From Methanothrix sp. (GTDB lineage: Archaea; Halobacteriota; Methanosarcinia; Methanotrichales; Methanotrichaceae), in the NCBI GenBank assembly GCA_017994055.1, contig JAGOLL010000014.1:1-40827 (forward strand): a stretch of DNA of 40,827 nucleotides, read 5' to 3'. The notes under the pieces were generated by a model. The model saw only the letters and a list, made by a program, of their open reading frames with translations, did no database searches and was not told the origin of the DNA. Of the stretch, positions 24,849 through 31,587 are shown in pieces (the stretch's first letter is position 1; each line of letters begins with the position of its first letter). The position numbers and the translations under genes are program-made.

Positions 24849-25313
24849 ATGGTATTGGCAGTAGCCATGTTGTCCGTCTCTGCTCTGGCAGGATGTGACG
24901 GTGAAGGCGTTCTCGCATCGGGAATATTTGAGACCGCGGAATCTTCGATAAAGTTCCCCGCCGGTCAAGACACCAACATTGACTCCCTGGAGGTTGGAAA
25001 CGACAAAGCCCTGGCTTATGGAAGCATCTTCATGAAGACGCCCAAGGCCACAGCGGTCAACAACCTGGAGATCAAGAAGAATCAGGATTCTGGAGCCTGC
25101 GCCAATGGGATGGGTCCCAATGGATGCTGTATGAATCAGTTGGCTTCAACTGAGCAAACTCAAGGAAAGAGCACATCACTGTGGACCAGTGATTGCACCG
25201 ACTGCTGCATCAAGGTGAATGTAGATCAGATCAAGGTCGGCAACAGAGATGCTCTGGCCTTCGGATTTGCCGCAGCAGAGAACAACGTCAAGATCGTCGC
25301 CAATCAGCGCTAA
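24849..25313 (+). CDS. Secreted Cys-rich two-repeat protein, type A copy 1
   Basis: Unnamed protein of 154 residues from ATG 24849, with AGGA six bases upstream. The N-terminus (VLAVAMLSVSALAGC) is a hydrophobic signal core without the usual basic n-region, ending ALA|GC, which fits a signal peptidase site or a LAGC lipobox. The mature part has two imperfect repeats, residues 43-79 and 124-153, of pattern [I/V]xxV G(N/G)xxAxA(Y/F)G...NN[LV]xI..NQ, around a cysteine-rich centre (C84, C93, C94, C116, C119, C120). Both repeats look like beta strands ending in Asn-Gln. It is 143/154 identical to copy 2. A1 lacks a type B partner and ends in a hairpin terminator. Cell-envelope or sheath role is inference; the start is uncertain (see the leader). 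Confidence 0.75.
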   Translation: MVLAVAMLSVSALAGCDGEGVLASGIFETAESSIKFPAGQDTNIDSLEVGNDKALAYGSIFMKTPKATAVNNLEIKKNQDSGACANGMGPNGCCMNQLASTEQTQGKSTSLWTSDCTDCCIKVNVDQIKVGNRDALAFGFAAAENNVKIVANQR

Positions 25314-25346
25314 ATGACGGATATTGATATTAAAGATTTTGACCTA

Positions 25347-25385
25347 GCCCGCTAGCCCCGGTTAGTGGGCATTATTTTATTCTTT
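25347..25385 (+). terminator. Hairpin plus T-rich tail after A1
   Basis: GCCCGCTA (25347-25354) pairs with TAGTGGGC (25363-25370) in an eight-pair stem with one G-T pair and an eight-base loop, followed by ATTATTTTATTCTTTT. This separates A1 from the downstream copy and explains why A1 is monocistronic. Confidence 0.65.
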
Positions 25386-25661
25386 TAAATTGCCTGCAAA
25401 TTCAAAAAACTGCATGGACCCTAAAAACAAATAATCTAAAAATAGACTTTTCACAAGCTTCACCTGATGTAAAGGAGGTCTAATAATAACTTAATATACA
25501 ATTTTATATGATATCTTATTCTCAAAATTTATAGAATTAATTTTTATTGTTTTAAAGAAATTGACATTAGATAATGCTATCAATCATTTTTATTGATAAA
25601 TAATCTAAGAATATATTTTTTATATCATAAGCATTTTGAAATGCTAAATTTAGTATGTAGT
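25386..25661. other. AT-rich spacer between A1 and A2
   Basis: About 275 bases of AT-rich DNA with no gene. An inverted repeat GCATTT-TG-AAATGC (25631-25644) is placed 900 bases after the palindrome upstream of A1, so at the same distance from the TATA box, although the two dyads differ in sequence. Confidence 0.4.
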
Positions 25662-25748
25662 ACCAAAAAATATTTATACTAACAATACCTACATCAGCTT
25701 ATATTAACTGATGTATGGGGTGAGATTATTAAGACCATAGGAATTGCA
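25662..25748 (+). promoter_or_regulatory. Promoter and leader of type A gene 2
   Basis: Identical to the A1 promoter and leader over 24763-24848 except one base (G24809 against T25709), at an offset of exactly 900. TATA is at 25673-25680, the displaced ATG at 25711 and the short ORF stop at 25738-25740. Upstream of 25662 the two copies diverge, marking one edge of the duplication. Confidence 0.7.
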
Positions 25749-26213
25749 ATGGTATTGGCAGTAGCCATGTTGTCCGTCTCTGCTCTGGCAGGGTGCGACG
25801 GTGAGGCCGTTCTCGCAACGGGAATATTTGAAACCGAGGAGTCCTCCATAAATTTCCCCGCCGGTCAAGACACCAACATTGACTCCCTGGAAGTTGGAAA
25901 CGACAAAGCCCTGGCTTATGGAAGCATCTTCATGAAGACGCCCAAGGCCACAGCCGTCAACAACCTGGAGATCAAGAAGAATCAGGATTCTGGAGCCTGC
26001 GCCAATGGGGTGGGTCCGAATGGATGTTGCATGAATCAGTTGGCTTCAACTGAGCAGACTCAGGGAAAGACTGCATCGCTATCGACCAGTGATTGCACTG
26101 ACTGCTGCATCAAGGTGAATGTGGATCAGATCAAGGTCGGCAACAGAGATGCCCTGGCCTTCGGATTTGCCGCAGCAGAGAACAACGTCAAGATATGTGC
26201 CGATCAGAAGTAA
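25749..26213 (+). CDS. Secreted Cys-rich two-repeat protein, type A copy 2
   Basis: Tandem duplicate of copy 1, 154 residues, aligned without gaps at a 900-base offset. I count eleven differences, among them A30E, K35N, W112S and, in the last repeat, V150C, which adds an eighth cysteine near the C-terminus. The repeat pattern, signal core ending ALA|GC and central Cys cluster are kept. Unlike copy 1 it is followed, 28 bases after the stop, by a type B gene with a strong ribosome site, so A2-B2 form an operon. The N-terminal start problem is the same as for copy 1. Confidence 0.75.
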   Translation: MVLAVAMLSVSALAGCDGEAVLATGIFETEESSINFPAGQDTNIDSLEVGNDKALAYGSIFMKTPKATAVNNLEIKKNQDSGACANGVGPNGCCMNQLASTEQTQGKTASLSTSDCTDCCIKVNVDQIKVGNRDALAFGFAAAENNVKICADQK

Positions 26214-26241
26214 GATCTCTGCTTTAATCCAGGAGGAACAA

Positions 26242-26910
26242 ATGAAGATGTCGAAGTTGCCCGCTGGCCTGGGGCTTGCGGGAATTATTTTTATCTGCAT
26301 ATGTGCCGTTTCGGCATCATCTGTGCCCCAGCTAGATGTCAATGAGCAGCTCAATAAATTCAAGGATAATTCCATTCATCCTCTCCGCCATGATAAAAGC
26401 CCTGATTGGGGCGTGCTGGAAGCGGGAGGAGAGACAATATACTTCCCCTGGCACGGCTCATCCCTGCCCGGTCGGCCGGCTATTTCCAGGCCAGCCTCAC
26501 TGGCTCCGGTTAGAGAGGAGATTATGATGGATGCCAACAACTCATCCGCGAGATTGGATGAACTTCTGGTCATAAACTCTGTAAAGGAGAGGGATGTGAT
26601 AGAGAGAAGCTCCCAGAATGGAGATACTGAAGATATGGGACCATCAAATGCCCTCATGATCGATGTGGGAGGCGAAGGCGAGGAGACGGAGTCTCCCAAC
26701 TATGAAGCGGATGATATTGCAGCCGGCGGTCCGGGCTCTGGACGTGGTGATATAAGATATGCCGGCAATTACCTGACGGTCAATGTCCATGATATCAAGG
26801 TCACCGCCGTGAACAGCATGCCGGATGGCAATGCCGTGGCCACATCAAATATCATCATCGAGCCGGTGCAGACCATAGTAATCCCCTCCGAGGTCCATCA
26901 GAAGATTTGA
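26242..26910 (+). CDS. Secreted type B protein, partner of A2
   Basis: Unnamed 222-residue protein with a signal peptide (residues 1-27: basic KMSK, hydrophobic LGLAGIIFICICAVSA, cleavage near ASS). AGGAGG at 26231-26236 lies five bases before the ATG. The middle is polar, acidic and Ser/Gly-rich and probably unstructured, with a motif INSVKERDV ... QNGD shared with the other B protein. The C-terminal 50 residues (LTVNVHDIKVTAVNSMPDG, ATSNIIIEPVQ) read as a single copy of the repeat found twice in type A proteins (VNVDQIKVG..., ENNVKIVANQ). This shared unit suggests A and B co-assemble outside the cell; that is inference. Confidence 0.75.
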   Translation: MKMSKLPAGLGLAGIIFICICAVSASSVPQLDVNEQLNKFKDNSIHPLRHDKSPDWGVLEAGGETIYFPWHGSSLPGRPAISRPASLAPVREEIMMDANNSSARLDELLVINSVKERDVIERSSQNGDTEDMGPSNALMIDVGGEGEETESPNYEADDIAAGGPGSGRGDIRYAGNYLTVNVHDIKVTAVNSMPDGNAVATSNIIIEPVQTIVIPSEVHQKI

Positions 26911-27251
26911 TGGCCTCGAATTCACCTATTTTAGATTCTTGATGCACATAGGCTTGGATCTCTTCAGCCTGTTTCGCTTTTTCTGCGAGTCGTCTCCCTG
27001 AGCCTGATGAGACAGACCATTATTGAGTGAGCCTATAACTATAATCCCCATTTCCGAATTGGCGGTTCTGCTGCGGATATCGTATTCGCTTCCTTTTTCC
27101 GGCTAAAACCGGGGTTTTTAGGAGTTCTCTATATTCCGCCTCTATCCCATTTTCATCATGGTCATTCCCCCCTACTATTATGATTCAAGCATATCTTATG
27201 TAAAATTTCTTACCAAGAATATTCACTTTAATCTATCAATTCCTAAAAATA
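26911..27251. other. Intergenic region between B2 and A3
   Basis: About 340 bases without a gene. CCGG-CTAAAA-CCGG followed by GGTTTTTAG (27101-27124) is a weak hairpin with a T run and may terminate the A2-B2 transcript. The right half is AT-rich and leads into the A3 promoter. The part 26940-27070 is GC-balanced but shows no protein-like frame. Confidence 0.35.
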
Positions 27252-27301
27252 AACACCAAAAAATTTATATATAATTGGTTCATAGTAGAGGTACAATCAA
27301 C
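27252..27301 (+). promoter_or_regulatory. Promoter of type A gene 3
   Basis: CCAAAAAATTTATATATAA (27256-27274) is a strong BRE/TATA element with TATA from 27264, 38 bases before ATG 27302. Spacing and BRE match the A1 and A2 promoters, although the leader sequence differs. Confidence 0.65.
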
Positions 27302-27739
27302 ATGAGTTTATGGGGTGAGACTATTAGAAAGATAATCTTTGCACTGGCTATGGCACTGGCCGTCTTCGCGGTCCCTGCTATGGCGCAATGTGGCTCGAGC
27401 GAAGTACTGGAAATGGGTGTCTATGAGACGGCAGATACTGCTTTTACCATCCCGGCCAAAGCAGATGTAAATCATGACCAGTTGACCGTTGGAGGCGATG
27501 TGGCGATTGCCTTGCTTGGCGGCAATGCTGAGAACGATCTGAAGATCAAGAAGAACCAGGACTCTGGCGATTGCTCCTGCTGCGCACCGGTCAATCAAGT
27601 TTGCAGCGACTGCTGCAATAAAGTCAATGTGGAGGACTTGGCGGTAGGAGGCAGAGTTGCGATAGCCCTTGGTAATGGAAATCCACAATTGTTTACTAAG
27701 GCCAAGAACAAAGTAGAGATCGTGACCAACCAGTGCTGA
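27302..27739 (+). CDS. Secreted Cys-rich two-repeat protein, type A copy 3
   Basis: Diverged paralogue of A1/A2, 145 residues, with a complete signal peptide: SLWGETIRKIIFALAMALAVFAVPAMA then QC, cleavage before Q29. The DNA TGGGGTGAGA...ATTA is recognisably the same as the A1/A2 leader, which is what shows that A1/A2 have lost the in-frame ATG. Mature repeats are DQLTVGGDVAIALLGGNAENDLKIKKNQDSG and EDLAVGGRVAIALGNG...KNKVEIVTNQ, around DCSCC...VCSDCC; a Cys is also the last residue. ATG 27302 is preferred to a TTG at 27275 by the TATA distance. It is followed after 35 bases by a type B gene. Confidence 0.8.
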   Translation: MSLWGETIRKIIFALAMALAVFAVPAMAQCGSSEVLEMGVYETADTAFTIPAKADVNHDQLTVGGDVAIALLGGNAENDLKIKKNQDSGDCSCCAPVNQVCSDCCNKVNVEDLAVGGRVAIALGNGNPQLFTKAKNKVEIVTNQC

Positions 27740-27774
27740 ACTTTGGGTCTGGCAACCGGCCCCGAGGAGGCTAA

Positions 27775-28470
27775 ATGGAAAACAAGCTGAAACCCACCGG
27801 CCTTATGCTGGTGGGGGCTACTTTTATTTGCATGAGCATTCTCATTGGGGCGGCCAGTGGCGCGGAGCATGCCAGCCTGCCCGATCTGCAGGGCAAGCTC
27901 AAGGAGACCACATCACTCAGGCTTATTCTGAGCGAGCAGTTGAAGGGCTCGGATATTGCTCCCAAGACCCCTCCGACCAAGCAGTCGATTCCGCTCTCAT
28001 CCGATGATCCATCCGCCCAGATTTCGGATCTTACTGCCATCAACTCCGTGGCGGAGAGGGATGTCGTCTTCGATGAGCAGCAAAACGGCGACCCCAATGC
28101 CAGGGGTCTGGTCAATTCCCTGGGAGTGAGCGTCATCGGCGACCAAGCCGAGATGGAGGAGAGCTGGTCGGAAGAGGAGATTGACTGGGATTCAATCGCG
28201 ACGGAAGATGTGGAGAAGATCGTGGACGATGCCATAAATTCCAGCCCTGTAGGCAGCAAGGAGCTATTGGGCATTTCAGCCTACAAGTCCCTGTCAGCTC
28301 AAGAGGCGCCGAGGCAGCTAGGAAATAATCTCAAGATAGATGTCAAAGGCGTCTCGGTAACCGCTCTAAACACTGCTGAAGGGGGCCGCGCCGAGGCCAC
28401 ATCCAATATCATCATCAAACCGGTGCAGATGATAATCTGCCCCTCCGAGGTGGGGGAGAAGCTGAAGTGA
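27775..28470 (+). CDS. Secreted type B protein, partner of A3
   Basis: A 231-residue paralogue of the B protein after A2. Signal peptide 1-29 (KLKPTGLMLVGATFICMSILIGAASG then AE). GAGGAGG lies five bases before the ATG. The central part shares INSVAERDVV ... QNGD with B2 but carries an extra acidic stretch (about residues 120-150). The C-terminal unit NNLKIDVKGVSVTALNTAEGG, ATSNIIIKPVQ, ICPSEVGEKL is the conserved half and again fits the type A repeat pattern. A free Cys (ICPSE) replaces the Val/Ile of B2. Same operon as A3. Function unknown. Confidence 0.75.
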   Translation: MENKLKPTGLMLVGATFICMSILIGAASGAEHASLPDLQGKLKETTSLRLILSEQLKGSDIAPKTPPTKQSIPLSSDDPSAQISDLTAINSVAERDVVFDEQQNGDPNARGLVNSLGVSVIGDQAEMEESWSEEEIDWDSIATEDVEKIVDDAINSSPVGSKELLGISAYKSLSAQEAPRQLGNNLKIDVKGVSVTALNTAEGGRAEATSNIIIKPVQMIICPSEVGEKLK

Positions 28471-28633
28471 TTTCCTAGCATTCTCCCTAATTATTTTTTA
28501 TTAATTTAACTGAATTTATATCTAAGAGACAAAAATCGATGCCGCATTCATGAGGAGCCGTTGCCCGGTTTCATTTCCGGACGAAAGAGCATCACAAACT
28601 ATAAGGGCATTTTGCTCCAATGCTTCTGCCGAT

Positions 28634-30007
28634 ATGACTATCCAGAGACCGAGGGGCACCAGGGACTTTCTCCCGGAGGAGATGCAGAGAAGAAGCCAGG
28701 CCAAAAGGGCGATGCAGGATGTTTTAGAGCGCTGGGGATACCGGGAGGTGGCTACTCCCACCTTCGAGCATCTGGAGCTTTTTACATCAAAGTCGGGGCC
28801 ATCGGTGATTGAGGAGATCTACAGCTTCAAGGACAAGGGAGGCAGGGACCTGGCGCTCCGTCCGGAGCTCACCGCTCCGGTCATGCGCATGTACGTCTCG
28901 GAGCTGCAAAACTCGCCCAAGCCCCAGAGGCTGTGGTACTTCGGCAACTGCTTCCGCTATGAGCGGCCTCAAAAGGGACGCTTCAGGGAGTTCTGGCAGA
29001 TGGGTGCGGAGATAATCGGTGGAGCCAGGCCGGACTCGGAGGCAGAGGCGGTAGCCCTGGCCGATGATATGCTGAGGAGCCTGGGCATTGCCGGGGAAAT
29101 TCATATAGGCTATTTGGGATTGATCCGCAGCATCATTGGGCGGATAGACCCAGATCACCGCTCATCGGTGATGAGGATGATAGACAAGAAGGAGAGAGAT
29201 GCCCTGGCACAGCTCCTGGAAGAGATAGACTGCAGCCATCTCGGCCTTCTGGAGCTGATCGACAGCAAAGGAGGCCAGGCCATGAATCAGGCCGCCCGTA
29301 TCGCGGAGGATCTGAGAGCAAAGAATGAAACGCCGGATCCATCCCGGTGCCCATCGGAGGGCGAGTTTCATGGCGGCGCGAATTCTCCCTCCGCGATCCA
29401 ATCCGGTCGGGATTCGGCGCGGCAGGGCCGGGCGGTGGAGGCAGAGCTGAACCTGGAGGAGTTTCAGGAGACGATCGATCTGCTCAACGCCTATGGTGTT
29501 GATTTCACCATAGACTTCGAGATCGTGCGCGGCCTGGAATACTACTCCGGAACTGTCTTTGAGATCTATGCCCAGGGCCTGGGCGCTCAGAGGCAGATCT
29601 GCGGAGGGGGGACATATGAGCTGGCCAGCCTCTTCGGTGGTAAGGAGACCTCCTCCACCGGCTTCGGCCTGGGCTTTGACCGGATCATGGAGATCGCGAC
29701 GCGGGATTGCATCTGCAGCCCTCCGGTCTATCTGGCTTTTACCCCTGATGTAAAGAAAGAGGCAGCAGGGATGGCAAGGAATCTGCGAAAAAGCATTCCC
29801 GTGATAATGGATGTGATGGGCCGGAGCCTGGGTGCCCAGATCAAGGCGGCAGCAGGATCTGGTGCTGACTATGTGGTGATTGTGGGCCGGGACGAAATTG
29901 ACTGCGGAAAGCTCACCCTTCGCGATATGCGGCGAGGAGATCAGGAGAGCCTGAGCCTGGCGGAGATAGAAGCCAGGCTGAAAGATAATTTCCAGTTATG
30001 CCAATAA
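28634..30007 (+). CDS. hisS: Histidine--tRNA ligase with a repeat-rich insertion
   Basis: Charges tRNA-His. Class II synthetase of 457 residues: N-terminal IQRPRGTRDFLPEEM, motif 1 region GYREVATPTFEHLELF, motif 2 RLWYFGNCFRYERPQKGRFREFWQMGAE, the His-specific GLEYYSGTVFEIYA and GGGTYELASLFGG, motif 3 TGFGLGFDRIM, and the C-terminal anticodon-binding domain (VMGRSLGAQIKAAAGSGADYVVIVG). Residues about 229-270 are an insertion of low-complexity sequence (PSRCPSEGEFHGGANSPSA and onward) lying at an inverted repeat in the DNA. ATG 28634 gives the family N-terminus but has no ribosome site; an in-frame ATG at 28550 would add 28 unconserved residues and lies close to the start expected from the TATA box at 28513-28521. 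Confidence 0.93.
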   Translation: MTIQRPRGTRDFLPEEMQRRSQAKRAMQDVLERWGYREVATPTFEHLELFTSKSGPSVIEEIYSFKDKGGRDLALRPELTAPVMRMYVSELQNSPKPQRLWYFGNCFRYERPQKGRFREFWQMGAEIIGGARPDSEAEAVALADDMLRSLGIAGEIHIGYLGLIRSIIGRIDPDHRSSVMRMIDKKERDALAQLLEEIDCSHLGLLELIDSKGGQAMNQAARIAEDLRAKNETPDPSRCPSEGEFHGGANSPSAIQSGRDSARQGRAVEAELNLEEFQETIDLLNAYGVDFTIDFEIVRGLEYYSGTVFEIYAQGLGAQRQICGGGTYELASLFGGKETSSTGFGLGFDRIMEIATRDCICSPPVYLAFTPDVKKEAAGMARNLRKSIPVIMDVMGRSLGAQIKAAAGSGADYVVIVGRDEIDCGKLTLRDMRRGDQESLSLAEIEARLKDNFQLCQ

Positions 30008-30060
30008 GCAGCGGAGAAAGGACGATAGGCGTGGCCGTCAGTTGATCGGCCATATGGCTC

Positions 30061-30522
30061 TTAACTGCTCACCCGATCTGATATGATGCCGTCCAGCTCT
30101 CTGGCCTCATCCTGCACCGCGCCCTCCCCCTGCTCTATGATCCTGGCTAGATCCCGGCGCAGAGGTCCCAGGCGAAGGCAGGCGTTCTCCGCCTCGCCCT
30201 CCTGGGAGGCGATCTGTTTCAAGCGCTCCAGTTTCTGCCTTATGACAGCAGGCTTTTCCAGAATATTCATCATCTGCCGAAAAGCCAGTGCCAGACTCCT
30301 GCCCCTCTCGGTAAGATTTAGATAATTGACCCTTCCTACCGAACGGGATGTGATCAGCCCCTCCGCCTCCATCTGGGCCAGAATGCTGCAGGTATGGGGG
30401 ACGGTGGAGTCGATGCGTTTGGCCACCTGAGCGGCATAGGCATTTTCTATCTCCTCCACTGCAATAAGAGCTAAAACGGGCTTTTCCCGCAGGAAAAGCC
30501 GTCTCAGTTCTTCTTGATGCAT
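30061..30522 (-). CDS. Winged-helix transcriptional regulator (MarR/ArsR-like)
   Basis: A 153-residue DNA-binding protein. Residues about 10-85 form a winged helix: LALIAVEEIENAYAAQVAKRIDSTVPHTCSILAQMEAEGLITSRSVGRVNYLNLTERGRSLALAF, with the recognition helix around SILAQMEAEGLI and the wing SRSVGRVNYLNLTERG. The rest is a helical, charged dimerisation region. Many archaeal regulators of this type are ligand-free and act on a neighbouring operon; its target is not evident. It lies 34 bases downstream of the lipoprotein gene stop on the same strand (minus), so the two could be co-transcribed in the order lipoprotein, regulator. Confidence 0.8.
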   Translation of the reverse strand: MHQEELRRLFLREKPVLALIAVEEIENAYAAQVAKRIDSTVPHTCSILAQMEAEGLITSRSVGRVNYLNLTERGRSLALAFRQMMNILEKPAVIRQKLERLKQIASQEGEAENACLRLGPLRRDLARIIEQGEGAVQDEARELDGIISDRVSS

Positions 30523-30555
30523 GGCTTATGCCTTTCTTGCCCCGATAATTGCAGT

Positions 30556-31512
30556 TTATGAGCCGGAGGCAGGCTGCATGGTGGTCGGAGAGACGGGAGG
30601 AGCGTTCAAGGCCTCTTCCGGCACTGCAATGCTCATGGGCTTATCGAAGTCGTAGAACCGGTCTGAGGTCTTTACTGATACCGAGATCTCGCCCAGTACC
30701 TTGGATTGATTGAACATATCCATCTGGCCGGTTGAAAGGTTCATCGCTCCTATGATCTCCGGGGTCATGGAGAAGCTGATCTCGCTCTCATATTTTACAG
30801 GAAGCAAGCTCTGCTTGGAGATCCATATGGCCTTCTCCATTTTGGCCGTCTCATTGAGGTCGCTTCGGTTGATGGAGGGAAGGTTCAGCGGATACTGAGT
30901 GACCTTGGCGGCCACGGCAAAGGCAATGTTGAACAGATTGGTCTCATCTGCGCTTCCGGTGATTATTCTGAACTTATAGGCCTCCTCGCCCTCCACCGAC
31001 TCGCTGCCCATCTGTTCGAGATCTGAGAGATTGAAGGTCCTGGCCAGAGAGAGCACCTGATTATTCCTGTCCTCGCCCCATACCTCTTCTGCAGATCTGG
31101 GATCGATGAGATGAGTCCAGTTGCCGCTTTCATCCTTGATGTAGGTGGAGTTGCCAATGAGATAGACCTCCGCCCCGATCTCGTTGCTATTTTCGGGTTC
31201 TCCCTCCACCTCCATCTTGCTCTCGGTTGAGCCGTTGACATGAACCATCATTCCCGACAGGTTAACTGAGGAGCGGGTCTCCATGCTCTCGGTTATTGTG
31301 GTCGCCTTATCCTCGCTGGCATTGCTGCCCGCATTCAGCTCAATAGCCTGGACCGCCAGGCTGTGCACCGCAAAGCTGGAAAGGTTTTCAGCCGATGGCG
31401 CGGATAAATTTTTCAGCTCTTCCACACTTCTCTCCGGCGCGCTGGGCCCCTTCTCCGTGCAACCGGATATGGCCAGTGCAGCCAACATAAGGATCAACAA
31501 TAGTCTTCTCAT
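30556..31512 (-). CDS. Lipoprotein of LppX/DUF6612-like type
   Basis: Secreted lipid-anchored protein, 318 residues from ATG 31512. The signal peptide RRLLLILMLAALAISGC ends in the lipobox ISGC. The mature part begins with a Ser/Glu-rich linker, then a beta-rich domain with many N-x-S/T sites (VNLSGMMVHVNGSTESKMEVEGE, AEVYLIGNSTYIKDESGNWTHL, AIWISKQSLLPVKYESEISF), the curved-sheet pattern of outer-leaflet lipoproteins such as LppX/DUF6612. A TATA-like AAATTTAATTTATTA (31545-31531) predicts a transcript start at about 31514, which favours ATG 31512 over the ATG at 31521. Function is unknown; surface lipid or protein handling is inference. Confidence 0.8.
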   Translation of the reverse strand: MRRLLLILMLAALAISGCTEKGPSAPERSVEELKNLSAPSAENLSSFAVHSLAVQAIELNAGSNASEDKATTITESMETRSSVNLSGMMVHVNGSTESKMEVEGEPENSNEIGAEVYLIGNSTYIKDESGNWTHLIDPRSAEEVWGEDRNNQVLSLARTFNLSDLEQMGSESVEGEEAYKFRIITGSADETNLFNIAFAVAAKVTQYPLNLPSINRSDLNETAKMEKAIWISKQSLLPVKYESEISFSMTPEIIGAMNLSTGQMDMFNQSKVLGEISVSVKTSDRFYDFDKPMSIAVPEEALNAPPVSPTTMQPASGS

Positions 31513-31587
31513 ATTCGGCATTCTCCATCGATAATAAATTAAATTTGTGATCTTGATTCAGCCCTTTGGGCTTTCATATCCCTGAAA

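Noticed and set aside
24885-24900. Lipobox LAGC in type A proteins
   Set aside because: In A3 the aligned sequence is AMAQC, which fits signal peptidase cleavage better than lipid modification, so lipoprotein status is not claimed.
25440-27260. AT-rich spacers considered as CRISPR leader or array
   Set aside because: No regularly spaced repeats of 25-40 bases; the only large repeat is the 900-base gene duplication.
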